A DNA stretch of 64,000 nucleotides from contig DAOUDW010000090.1 of the NCBI GenBank assembly GCA_034430895.1, forward strand, positions 1 through 64,000. Reading direction: 5' to 3'. Below the pieces are notes generated by a model, which did not search any database, was not told where the DNA came from, and saw nothing but the letters and a program-made list of their open reading frames with translations. Shown piece after piece: positions 32,473-40,697 of this stretch; position 1 is the first letter of the stretch; each line of letters begins with the position of its first letter. A program made the translations under genes and the position numbers. The DNA is from WVZH01 sp034430895. Lineage in GTDB: Bacteria > Chloroflexota > Anaerolineae > Anaerolineales > E44-bin32.

Positions 32473-34134
32473 ATGAATGCGACAGATGATATCAATCGAA
32501 TAGCGATGAATGAATTGAATGAATTAAAAAGCGATTGCGATTTGGAAGCCCAAGGGTTTCCCGGCACGTGCAATGTGTATTGGAATCTCTCGACGGAGTC
32601 GCTGTATGAGCAGTCCCTAAGCCGTGGCGAGGGGATCATCTCTTACGACGGTGCCTTGGTGGTGAAATCCGGGGTGCATACTGCTCGGGCTGCGAGGGAT
32701 AAATTCATCGTTCGTGAATCCAGTACCGAAAACGACGTGTGGTGGAGCGAGCACAATCAAGCTTTCTCGCCACGGAAGTTTGATCAATTGCTGTACAGAA
32801 TGAAGCGTTACATGGCGAAGATGGATTTGTTCGTGCAGGATTGCTATGTCGGTGCTGATCCGCAGAATCGTATGGCGATTCGAATCATCTCCGAATGGGC
32901 CTGGCACAGCATCTTCGCTCGCAACGCGTTCATTTTGCCGTCCGATGAAGATGCGTATCGTAGTTTCGAACCTGAATTCACGATAGTGTGTATCCCCTCA
33001 TTCGAAGCAATCCCTTCGATTGATGGCACATGGACAGGCACATTTATCCTACTCAACTTCGAACGCCGATTGTGCCTGATTGGTGGCAGTGGATACGCCG
33101 GGGAGATCAAGAAATCCATTTTTACCGTGATGAACTATCTGCTTCCTCGCAAAGACGTACTGCCGATGCATTGTTCGGCCAACATCGGTAAAAATGATGA
33201 TGTCGCATTGTTCTTTGGGTTGTCTGGAACAGGTAAGACTTCATTGTCCGCCGATATCCGGCGTCGTTTGATTGGAGATGATGAACATGGCTGGGGTGAC
33301 GAAGGTATCTTCAACCTGGAGGCTGGATGCTACGCAAAAGTCATTCGTCTCCGTCCGGAGGCAGAACCTCTGATTTATCGGACCACATCACAATTCGGCA
33401 CGTTATTAGAAAACGTTATCTGCGCCTCATCGTCTCGCCAAATCGATCTGGATAATGATTCGATCACCGAAAACACACGTGCCTCCTATTCGCTTGGTAA
33501 GATAGACAACGCTTTCGACGGCACCGTTGCAGGCCATCCCCAGAACATTATTTTGCTGACCTGTGATGCCTCCGGCGTGATGCCGCCCATCGCCCGGCTT
33601 ACGCCCGAGCAAGCGGTATACCACTTCATCTCCGGGTATACGGCGAAGGTCGGTGGAACGGAAGCGGGACTGCGCGACGAACCGGTGATCACCTTCAGTA
33701 ACTGCTTCGGCGCGCCGTTCATGGTGCACCATCCGACGGTCTACGCAGATTTGTTCAAGGAAAAAATCAAACAGCAAGGTGTGAATTGCTGGTTGATCAA
33801 CACCGGTTGGGTCGGAGGCCCTTACGGGGTAGGAGAACGTATTCGGATCGACTATACCCGAACGATGATCGAAGCCGTATTGAGTGGAAAACTCCATGAT
33901 GTGGCCTTCATTGAGGATCCGGTCTTTGGCTATGAAGTTCCCAGCGCTTGTGAGGGCATCCCGGCGGGAATTCTAGATCCGGCTTCAAGCTGGCCGTCGA
34001 AAGATGGTTATCTGGCCAGATACCGACAATTGGCGGCGAAATTCGTCGAAAACTTCCGGCGCTTCGAACCGCGCTGTCCTGTCGAAATCCGTGTTGCCGG
34101 GCCACGAATCGAATCATTAGGATCAATATCATGA
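32473..34134 (+). CDS. pckA: Phosphoenolpyruvate carboxykinase (ATP)
   Basis: 553 residues. It converts oxaloacetate and ATP to phosphoenolpyruvate, CO2 and ADP. The kinase-1a P-loop FFGLSGTGKTSLS (near 251-263) and metal-binding GDDEHGWGDEGIFNLEAGCYAK are diagnostic of the ATP-dependent type, as is the later NTGWVGGPYGVGERI. It lies behind a promoter, two small peptides and two terminators, in the style of the amino-acid attenuators, suggesting that gluconeogenic flux is tied to an amino-acid signal. That link is inference. Confidence 0.95.
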   Translation: MNATDDINRIAMNELNELKSDCDLEAQGFPGTCNVYWNLSTESLYEQSLSRGEGIISYDGALVVKSGVHTARAARDKFIVRESSTENDVWWSEHNQAFSPRKFDQLLYRMKRYMAKMDLFVQDCYVGADPQNRMAIRIISEWAWHSIFARNAFILPSDEDAYRSFEPEFTIVCIPSFEAIPSIDGTWTGTFILLNFERRLCLIGGSGYAGEIKKSIFTVMNYLLPRKDVLPMHCSANIGKNDDVALFFGLSGTGKTSLSADIRRRLIGDDEHGWGDEGIFNLEAGCYAKVIRLRPEAEPLIYRTTSQFGTLLENVICASSSRQIDLDNDSITENTRASYSLGKIDNAFDGTVAGHPQNIILLTCDASGVMPPIARLTPEQAVYHFISGYTAKVGGTEAGLRDEPVITFSNCFGAPFMVHHPTVYADLFKEKIKQQGVNCWLINTGWVGGPYGVGERIRIDYTRTMIEAVLSGKLHDVAFIEDPVFGYEVPSACEGIPAGILDPASSWPSKDGYLARYRQLAAKFVENFRRFEPRCPVEIRVAGPRIESLGSIS

Positions 34135-34217
34135 ATAGACTAACTGAATCAAGACAACGAATCCGGGGCAGGTTTCTTTCGCTAATTTCCATTTTATATC
34201 ATACGGAGGGTAGTTCT

Positions 34218-34535
34218 ATGACAACATCGAATCTTCCTTCGACTTTTAAAGAGCTGCGGGCAACGGCAAGGGCATTTGCCACGCGGCAAGGTATAAGTCA
34301 ATGTAATTCACCGAAGGATCTCAGCACGAGCATCGCGGTTGAGGCTGCGGATTTAATCCGTTTGTTCCAGCGGCATTCAGCCGAAGATAGTATCGCTATG
34401 TCCAGCGATCCGATCATGAGGGCGAAAGTGGTCACTGAGCTGGTGGATATCTTTATCTATACACTTTGCCTGGCGGATCAAATGGATATCGATTTATGCA
34501 CCGCGATACGGTGCAGAACCGAATACGATCAATAA
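34218..34535 (+). CDS. MazG-like nucleotide pyrophosphohydrolase
   Basis: 105 residues from the ATG at 34218, chosen for the GGAGGG 7 nt upstream; an earlier in-frame ATG overlapping pckA gives a non-homologous extension. The helical core EAADLIRLFQRHSAED and VTELVDIFIYTLCLADQMDIDL matches the MazG-like/dCTPase (RS21-C6) family, in which Glu residues of such helices hold magnesium. It would hydrolyse nucleoside triphosphates to monophosphates. It follows pckA by 84 nt and may be cotranscribed. Confidence 0.7.
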   Translation: MTTSNLPSTFKELRATARAFATRQGISQCNSPKDLSTSIAVEAADLIRLFQRHSAEDSIAMSSDPIMRAKVVTELVDIFIYTLCLADQMDIDLCTAIRCRTEYDQ

Positions 34536-34709
34536 TCGTTTAGGGTAGAAGAGAATCCTTTCTGACTTCGGCGTTCCTTATGTATGCTTTTACCTGGAGC
34601 AGCGATTTGAAATCGGCTTGTTTCAATGGATTTATTATCATGTTCTATTTTCGGTTTTGCTTGTTGTGTAAGCGACTGCGTGTCAATAAAAAATTTTAAG
34701 AATTCGTTG
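34536..34709. other. Intergenic, no gene seen
   Basis: AT-rich spacer between the MazG-like gene and the ilv promoter. I see no terminator of normal strength and no reading frame worth calling. Confidence 0.4.
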
Positions 34710-34737
34710 TTGACATTTCAGAAATGTGTGCTAGAGT
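34710..34737 (+). promoter_or_regulatory. ilv-leu operon promoter
   Basis: TTGACA (34710-34715), a 16-nt spacer and TAGAGT (34732-34737). It is located 35 nt before the first branched-chain leader peptide. Confidence 0.7.
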
Positions 34738-34772
34738 TACGTAAATACGTAAGGAATGCGTTGAGTTATACG

Positions 34773-34865
34773 ATGAATATTTTCAACTTGGTCTTAGTTA
34801 TCAGCTCCTTGTTGCTTCTCATCTTGATTAAGAATGAGAAGTTGGTTCCGGTTGGAGCAGTGTAG
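34773..34865 (+). CDS. Branched-chain leader peptide 1
   Basis: 30 codons. Residues 5-20 read NLVLVISSLLLLILIK; in total 17 of 30 residues are Leu, Val or Ile. A pause hairpin CTTCTCAT/ATGAGAAG (34815-34822, 34834-34841) lies in the coding region. The later codons CCGGTTGGAG (34848-34857) can pair with CTCC-AGCCGG of the terminator (34900-34910, one bulge, one G-U). It precedes the ilvD operon. A membrane microprotein is the alternative, but the terminator logic favours a control peptide. Confidence 0.75.
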   Translation: MNIFNLVLVISSLLLLILIKNEKLVPVGAV

Positions 34866-34895
34866 CTTACACGCAACAATCATGTTGAGCGACAG

Positions 34896-34926
34896 GCGCC
34901 TCCCAGCCGGGAGGCGCTTATTTTTT
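34896..34926 (+). terminator. First ilv attenuator terminator
   Basis: GCGCCTCCC (34896-34904) pairs perfectly with GGGAGGCGC (34909-34917), loop AGCC, followed by TTATTTTTT. Confidence 0.85.
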
Positions 34927-34942
34927 GAAGGATATTTGGCAC

Positions 34943-35044
34943 ATGAATGGGCTCACTGAAAAATTGGTTCTTATCGACATATTGTGCCTGTTGCTTGTTA
35001 TCAAGCAACAGCGATTGTCGGTTGAGCCCATCCTGGGTTCGTGA
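34943..35044 (+). CDS. Branched-chain leader peptide 2
   Basis: 33 codons with GAAGGA about 10 nt upstream of the ATG. Residues 8-20 read LVLIDILCLLLVI; 16 of 33 residues are Leu, Val or Ile. A perfect 10-bp pause hairpin CTGTTGCTTG/CAAGCAACAG (34988-34997, 35002-35011) covers the Leu codons. Codons near the end hold GTCGGTTGAG (35017-35026), complementary over 10 bp (one G-U) to CTCAATCGAC in the next terminator. It is a second attenuator in series with leader peptide 1. Confidence 0.75.
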   Translation: MNGLTEKLVLIDILCLLLVIKQQRLSVEPILGS

Positions 35045-35092
35045 AGGCAGGCGCAGAAAAGCGCCGAACGAAACCGGAAGGAACACCAGGGG

Positions 35093-35120
35093 CCGCCTCA
35101 ATCGACGGAGGCGGTTTTGT
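35093..35120 (+). terminator. Second ilv attenuator terminator
   Basis: CCGCCTC (35093-35099) pairs with GAGGCGG (35108-35114), followed by TTTTGTT. A small hairpin GGCGC/GCGCC (35050-35054, 35061-35065) lies between the peptide and this terminator. Confidence 0.8.
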
Positions 35121-35154
35121 TCGTAACGGAAGATCATTGATGGAGTGATATACG

Positions 35155-35241
35155 ATGACAACAGCGGAATCGAATTCCGAATCGAAACCAAAGAACAAGT
35201 CAGTCTCTCCATCCTGGAACCGACCTTGGGCGAATGAATGA
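35155..35241 (+). CDS. Small reading frame, 28 codons
   Basis: It starts MTTAESNSES and ends PSWNRPWANE, with GGAG about 10 nt upstream of the ATG. It is polar and Ser/Asn/Lys-rich with two Trp near the end, so unlike the two branched-chain leader peptides before it. It lies between the second attenuator and ilvD. It may be a small protein, a third leader of unknown type or chance. Confidence 0.35.
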   Translation: MTTAESNSESKPKNKSVSPSWNRPWANE

Positions 35242-35584
35242 TACCTGGATGCGGATTCTTATCAAGACTCGGATCAAGCCCTCCAGGCTCGATTCACGAG
35301 ATCGGATGAAAATAATCCATCTTCGAAAGGGGATCCAACGGATTTTCCTTCGAACGAAATGAGATGAACGTATAATGCAATCTGCAACGAATTACGCGAC
35401 TCCATATGACACTTGTACCAAGCGGGGATACCCATTCCGCGCGCATGCACAAACACGCAGTATGGAAGCGTATGCTGGGACTCGTGCAGCGTCCATGCGG
35501 ACACAAGCGAATCGTCCAGATATCAACCGTGAGTAACTACATGAGGGCTAAAAGGCCCTCATGTCTATTTAAAAGGTGGAAACA
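35242..35584. other. ilvD upstream region with internal -10 and hairpin
   Basis: About 340 nt without a gene. A TATAAT at 35371-35376 could be the -10 of an internal promoter, though I see no good -35. A perfect hairpin lies at 35540-35565. GGTGG at 35575-35579 is the ilvD ribosome site. Confidence 0.4.
35540..35565 (+). promoter_or_regulatory. Hairpin just before ilvD
   Basis: ACATGAGGGC (35540-35549) pairs perfectly with GCCCTCATGT (35556-35565), followed by CTATTTAAAA. The U-tract is weak for a terminator. It may instead be an RNA-stability or pausing element, located 20 nt before the ilvD start. Confidence 0.5.
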
Positions 35585-37255
35585 ATGAGATCAGATCTGG
35601 TTAAACGGGGTTTTGAACGAGCACCACACCGTTCGCTTCTGAAAGCAACTGGTGTGACCGACGAAGATATGGATAAGCCCTTCGTCGCCGTCGTGAATTC
35701 CTTTATCGATATCATCCCTGGGCACAAGCATCTGCAGCGCTTGGGAAAGCTCGTCTCTCAGGCAGTGCGTGATGCGGGTGCCGTGCCCTTCGAATTCAAC
35801 ACCATCGGCATCTGCGATGGCATCGCCATGGGACACGAAGGGATGAATTTTTCCCTCCCGAGTCGGGAACTCATCGCCGACAGCGTGGAAACCATGATCG
35901 CGGCGCACCGTTTCGATGGGATGGTGTGCATCCCCAATTGTGACAAGATCATTCCCGGCATGTTAATGGCAGCGATGCGGGTTGACATTCCTGCGATTTT
36001 CGTCAGCGGGGGTCCGATGTATGCAGGACGCACGCCGGATGGCCGGGTGGTCGATCTGATCAGTGTCTTCGAGGGTGTGGGTGCTTACAAGGCAGGCAAG
36101 ATCGATGAAGCCGAACTCAAGGTCCTCGAGGATCACGGTTGTCCTTCCTGCGGCTCTTGCAGCGGTTTGTTTACCGCCAACAGCATGAACTGCTTGATGG
36201 AAGCCCTGGGCATGGCACTGCCGTTTAACGGCACCGCGATGGCAGAGTCTCCGGAACGCGATGAACTGGCAATCCAGGCTGCGGGAAAAATCATCGATTT
36301 GATCGAATCGGGTCTCACACCACGTCAAATTGCCACTCCCGAAGCTTTCGATGATGCCTTTGCCCTGGATATGGCGATGGGCGGCAGTACGAACACCGTG
36401 CTGCATGTTCTGGCAATCGCCAACGAAGCTGAAATTGAGTATCCCCTCGAGCGAATCAATCAGATCGCCGAGAAGGTACCACATCTATGTAAGGTCAGTC
36501 CCTCAGGGCCGTGGCACATGGAGGACGTTCACCGTGCCGGCGGGGTGCCTGCGATCTTGAATGAAATCAGCTCGACAGGCAATACCCTGCATCTCGACCG
36601 AAAGACGGTCACGGGTGGGACATTCGGTGAGAGTATCGCGGAGGCGAAGATCACCGATGAGGAAGTGATTCGTCCGGTGAGTAAGGCGCACTCTGAAAAG
36701 GGCGGCCTGGCAATTCTCTTTGGAAATTTGGCGCCAGAAGGTGCGGTGATCAAAACCGGCGCGGTAGATCCTGCCATGCACGAGTACAGTGGTCCGGCGC
36801 GGGTGTACGAAAGCCACGACGAAGCGATTACGGGCATTCTTGCCGGGGAAGTCCAGCCAGGTGAGGTCGTCGTCATTCGCTATGAAGGACCCGCTGGCGG
36901 TCCAGGCATGCAGGAAATGCTCAGTCCCACCAGCGCCATTGTCGGTATGGGGCTGGGTGACAAAGTCGCCTTGATCACCGATGGCCGTTTCTCCGGCGGA
37001 ACGCGCGGCGCTTGCATCGGGCACGTCAGCCCGGAAGCAGCTGCGCGTGGACCGATTGCCGCGCTGCAGTCGGGTGACGTCATCGAAATTTCTCTTCCCG
37101 AGCGGAAGATAAGCGTCCAACTCAGTGATAAGGAAATCGATCAGCGCATTAAGGCACTGCCGCCGTTCGAACCGAAAACGCAAAGCAAGTGGCTGCGGCG
37201 ATATGCCCAGCAGGTCGCCAGTGCATCGACGGGTGCTGTGTTACACGATGTTTGA
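35585..37255 (+). CDS. ilvD: Dihydroxy-acid dehydratase
   Basis: 556 residues from the ATG at 35585, with GGTGG 5 nt upstream (a GTG at 35576 is in frame). This iron-sulfur enzyme forms the keto acids of valine and isoleucine. Cluster cysteines are in GMVCIPNCDKIIPGM and GCPSCGSCSGLFTANSMNCL. GGSTNTVLHVLAIA and TDGRFSGGTRGACIGHVSPEAA are standard. It heads the long ilv-leu operon behind two tandem attenuators. Confidence 0.97.
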   Translation: MRSDLVKRGFERAPHRSLLKATGVTDEDMDKPFVAVVNSFIDIIPGHKHLQRLGKLVSQAVRDAGAVPFEFNTIGICDGIAMGHEGMNFSLPSRELIADSVETMIAAHRFDGMVCIPNCDKIIPGMLMAAMRVDIPAIFVSGGPMYAGRTPDGRVVDLISVFEGVGAYKAGKIDEAELKVLEDHGCPSCGSCSGLFTANSMNCLMEALGMALPFNGTAMAESPERDELAIQAAGKIIDLIESGLTPRQIATPEAFDDAFALDMAMGGSTNTVLHVLAIANEAEIEYPLERINQIAEKVPHLCKVSPSGPWHMEDVHRAGGVPAILNEISSTGNTLHLDRKTVTGGTFGESIAEAKITDEEVIRPVSKAHSEKGGLAILFGNLAPEGAVIKTGAVDPAMHEYSGPARVYESHDEAITGILAGEVQPGEVVVIRYEGPAGGPGMQEMLSPTSAIVGMGLGDKVALITDGRFSGGTRGACIGHVSPEAAARGPIAALQSGDVIEISLPERKISVQLSDKEIDQRIKALPPFEPKTQSKWLRRYAQQVASASTGAVLHDV

Positions 37256-37312
37256 GCAAGTAGATAGACAATTTGGAGGGAACTCCAGGGGTTTATTCAA
37301 GGAGAAGAAGCG

Positions 37313-39019
37313 ATGAAATTATCCGGCGCAGAAATTATATGGAGAGTTTTCACGAAGTTAGGCGTAGATACGATCTTCGGATATCCGGGCGGTGCCGTGC
37401 TGCCGTTGTTCGACGCCATGTACGATTGTCCCATTCGTAACGTGCGGGTGCGTCACGAACAAGGCGCGGCGCATATGGCTGACGGATACGCACGTGCATC
37501 AGGAAAAGCGGGTGTGGCGATCGCCACCTCGGGTCCGGGTGCGACGAACCTGGTCACGGGAATCGCTACGGCGATGTTGGATTCATCCCCCGTCGTGTGC
37601 ATCACAGGGCAGGTGAATTCATCTGTAATCGGCAGCGATGCCTTCCAGGAAACCGACGTAACCGGTGTCACACTTCCCATCACAAAACACAATTACCTGG
37701 TCACACGGGCAGAGGATATAAGCCCCATGCTGCGCGAGGCGTTTTATATCGCCACTTCGGGGCGCCCCGGGCCGGTGCTCCTGGATATCACTAAGGATGC
37801 GCAGCAAGGAGTCATCGATTACGACTGGGACGATACACCGGTGCGTTTGCCGGGTTATCGTCCGGATCTGCGTGTGCTGCCGGAAGAGCTCGAACGTGCC
37901 AAGGAACTCATCCAGAACGCCAAACGTCCGCTGATCCTGGCGGGGCATGGCGTGACGATGTCCGGTGCCGGACAGGAGTTAAGGGAATTCATTGAAAAGA
38001 CGCAGATCCCGGTAACCTTGACCCTGCTTGGTCTTGGCTGTTTCCCCGCCAGTCACCCCCTCAATCTGGGAATGATGGGTATGCATGGTGAGGCCTATGC
38101 CAACTCGGCCATTCAGCAGGCCGATTTGCTCCTGGCTTTCGGCATGCGATTCGACGACCGTGTAACTGGGAATTTAAAAACCTACGCGCAGAATGCGCGC
38201 AAGATCCACATCGATATCGATCCTGCGGAAATCAACAAGAATGTGAAAGTCGATGTGGGCATCGTGGGCGATCTGGGAGAAACCCTGCGCACGATCACGG
38301 AATCTCTCCCGAGGTTGAAACACGACGACTGGCTGGAGACCATCGCAGAATTCAAGAACGACACCGTCATGCGAGACATTCAGAACGTTCCTGTGGACGA
38401 CGAGCGCCTGTACGCCGCGCATGTGATCAACGATATCTGGCGGCTCACTGAAGGGGATGCTTTGATCGTCACGGACGTCGGGCAGCATCAAATGTGGGCT
38501 GCGCAGTATTACAAGTTAGATAAACCAAACAGGCTGATCACCTCGGGTGGTTTGGGAACGATGGGTTTTGGATTGCCCGCCGGGATCGGCGCGCGCGTAG
38601 CCCAACCGGAGAGCGAAATCTGGGTTATCGTCGGAGATGGTGGTTTTCAAATGACCCAGGCTGAACTCTCGACCTGTCGGCAGGAAGGTTTCAAACTCAA
38701 TGTTGCCATTCTCAACAACGGCTATCTGGGTATGGTGAGGCAATGGCAGGAGTTTTTCTATGAAAGACGTTATATGGGTACGCCGATCGAGAATCCGGAT
38801 TTCGTCAAGATCGTTGAAGCGCATGGATTGACAGGAATACGCGTGGAAAAACGGGATGAAGTAGATAAAGCAGTGCGTGCCGCGCAGGCGGAAGAGGGAA
38901 CCGTCGTAATCGATTTCTGTGTGGAAGGGGAGGACAGCGTCTACCCGATGGTGCCCGCCGGGGCTGATCTGGATGCCATGATCCGCCGACCTGAACCGCA
39001 GAAGACTAGGAAGAAATAA
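37313..39019 (+). CDS. ilvB: Acetolactate synthase large subunit
   Basis: 568 residues. It is a thiamine-diphosphate enzyme joining pyruvate to pyruvate or 2-oxobutyrate. The catalytic Glu is in VRHEQGAAHMADGYARASGK. The central domain carries FAD-site sequences (GMRFDDRVTG). The ThDP motif is GDGGFQMTQAELSTCRQEGFKLNVAILNN in shortened form GDG...NN. The regulatory subunit gene follows 20 nt downstream. The upstream ribosome site is AAGGAGAAG. Confidence 0.96.
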   Translation: MKLSGAEIIWRVFTKLGVDTIFGYPGGAVLPLFDAMYDCPIRNVRVRHEQGAAHMADGYARASGKAGVAIATSGPGATNLVTGIATAMLDSSPVVCITGQVNSSVIGSDAFQETDVTGVTLPITKHNYLVTRAEDISPMLREAFYIATSGRPGPVLLDITKDAQQGVIDYDWDDTPVRLPGYRPDLRVLPEELERAKELIQNAKRPLILAGHGVTMSGAGQELREFIEKTQIPVTLTLLGLGCFPASHPLNLGMMGMHGEAYANSAIQQADLLLAFGMRFDDRVTGNLKTYAQNARKIHIDIDPAEINKNVKVDVGIVGDLGETLRTITESLPRLKHDDWLETIAEFKNDTVMRDIQNVPVDDERLYAAHVINDIWRLTEGDALIVTDVGQHQMWAAQYYKLDKPNRLITSGGLGTMGFGLPAGIGARVAQPESEIWVIVGDGGFQMTQAELSTCRQEGFKLNVAILNNGYLGMVRQWQEFFYERRYMGTPIENPDFVKIVEAHGLTGIRVEKRDEVDKAVRAAQAEEGTVVIDFCVEGEDSVYPMVPAGADLDAMIRRPEPQKTRKK

Positions 39020-39039
39020 CCCAGTGAGGAGTAGGGCTC

Positions 39040-39618
39040 ATGATGATGAATAACAACGGAAATCCGGCTGCTACGACACCCATCGAACGTACGTTTATCG
39101 CCTATGTCGAAGATAAACCTGGCGTGCTCAATCGCGTGGCTTCGCTTTTTCGATGTCGTGCCTTCAACATAAAATCGCTTGCCGTCGGACGCACGGAAAT
39201 ACTTGGCGTTTCTCGAATGACCATAGTCATCGACGCGGATACCTACACCGCCAAACGCGTTGAGGCGCTGCTGTATAAGTTGGTCAACGTCTTGCGAGTC
39301 CAGGAAGTCGCGGAAACGCCTTCTGTGATGCGCGATTTAGCGCTGATCAAAGTAGGCGCCGATTCAGAAGCGCGTGCCCAGGTGCTGCAAATATGCGACG
39401 TGTTCCGGGCGCGTGTAGTCGATGTGGCACAGGATGCCTTGATCGTCGAAATCACGGGCACGGAAGATAAGATCGAAGGTCTCATGGAAGTGTTGGAACC
39501 TTTCGGTATTATCGAAATGGTTCGTACGGGACGTGTGGCCATGACGAGAGGCTCACATGCACCAACGGTCGATCCGGAATTTGTGTCGGCGCGCGTACCG
39601 GAATACAGTGGAAAATAA
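39040..39618 (+). CDS. ilvN: Acetolactate synthase small subunit
   Basis: 192 residues. The ACT domain is at about 14-85 (FIAYVEDKPGVLNRVASLFRCRAFNIKSLAVGRTE), followed by the conserved C-terminal ALS_ss_C half (LALIKVGAD..R.....ICDVFRARVVDVAQDALIVEITG). It activates IlvB and transmits valine feedback. It has three ATG codons at its start and GGAG upstream. In some bacteria this subunit is called ilvH. Confidence 0.95.
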   Translation: MMMNNNGNPAATTPIERTFIAYVEDKPGVLNRVASLFRCRAFNIKSLAVGRTEILGVSRMTIVIDADTYTAKRVEALLYKLVNVLRVQEVAETPSVMRDLALIKVGADSEARAQVLQICDVFRARVVDVAQDALIVEITGTEDKIEGLMEVLEPFGIIEMVRTGRVAMTRGSHAPTVDPEFVSARVPEYSGK

Positions 39619-39657
39619 CGGTCGTAATTGACCGCGAAATTTAGGAGGAGTTATCTC

Positions 39658-40671
39658 ATGGCAAAGATTTACTACGATAAGGACGCCGATCTATCCCTGA
39701 TTCAGGCAAAAAAAGTGGCCATCATTGGTTATGGATCGCAGGGGCATGCACATGCACTCAATCTGACGGACAGCGGTGTGCAGGTCAAGGTCGCCGAACT
39801 GGAAGGCACGAGCAATTACGAAAAGGCCGTCGCCGACGGCGTCGATGTTACCAGTGCCGCTGAGGCAGCTGCCTGGGCTGACGTGATCATGATGCTCGTT
39901 CCCGATACGCTGGCGCCGAAGGTGTATGAGGGGTCCATTCTGGACAATCTTGCCGAGGGCAAGATGCTCATGTTCGCCCACGGTTTCAACATTCGCTTTG
40001 AGACGGTCAAGCCGCCGGAATCCGTGGATGTGAGCATGGTCGCACCCAAGGCACCCGGGCATCGTGTACGCGAAGTTTTCCAGCAAGGCGGCGGTACGCC
40101 GGCGTTGTTCGCCGTGGAACAGAATCCGAGCGGCGAAGCACGCGAGTTGACGCTGTCGTACGCCAAGGCGCTGGGCGCTACGCGTGCCGGAGTGCTCGAG
40201 ACCACTTTCGCCGAGGAAACCGAGACGGACCTGTTCGGAGAACAGGCTGTGCTTTGTGGCGGTGTTAGCGCCCTGGTCAAAGCGGCTTTCGAGACTCTGG
40301 TTAAAGCCGGGTATCAACCGGAATTGGCCTATTTTGAATGCATGCACGAATTGAAGTTGATCGTTGATTTACTCTATCGTGGCGGCTTGAATTACATGCG
40401 CTACTCGGTCAGCGATACCGCCGAACATGGTGACTATACCGCGGGACCGCGAATTATCACCGAAGAAACCCAGGGTGAGATGCGCAAGATTTTAGATGAG
40501 ATTCAAGACGGCACGTATGCGAAAAAGTGGATCGCCGAGAATGAAGCCGGGCGACCCTGGTTCAACGAACAACGTCGCAAGGAGCAAGAGCATCCCATCG
40601 AGCAAGTGGGTGCGAAATTGCGCGAAATGATGCCGTTCTTGGATCCAGTTACCATCAAACCCGGTGATTAA
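39658..40671 (+). CDS. ilvC: Ketol-acid reductoisomerase, class I
   Basis: 337 residues from the ATG at 39658, with AGGAGG 10 nt upstream. It isomerises and reduces acetolactate. The N-terminal Rossmann motif is IIGYGSQGHAHALNL. The C-terminal knotted domain has EETETDLFGEQAVLCGG and MRYSVSDTAEHGDY, with metal Asp/Glu ligands. The cofactor loop (residues 45-56) reads VAELEGTSNYEK: the usual Arg and Ser residues that hold the NADPH phosphate are not evident, and Glu residues are present. Confidence 0.96.
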   Translation: MAKIYYDKDADLSLIQAKKVAIIGYGSQGHAHALNLTDSGVQVKVAELEGTSNYEKAVADGVDVTSAAEAAAWADVIMMLVPDTLAPKVYEGSILDNLAEGKMLMFAHGFNIRFETVKPPESVDVSMVAPKAPGHRVREVFQQGGGTPALFAVEQNPSGEARELTLSYAKALGATRAGVLETTFAEETETDLFGEQAVLCGGVSALVKAAFETLVKAGYQPELAYFECMHELKLIVDLLYRGGLNYMRYSVSDTAEHGDYTAGPRIITEETQGEMRKILDEIQDGTYAKKWIAENEAGRPWFNEQRRKEQEHPIEQVGAKLREMMPFLDPVTIKPGD

Positions 40672-40697
40672 AGGAAAGAAGAAAATAGGGTAGGGAA

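Noticed and set aside
34626..34865. 79-codon frame covering the ilv leader
   Set aside because: Its first half lies upstream of or across the promoter. Only the last 30 codons from 34773 lie within the transcript, and these form the leader peptide.
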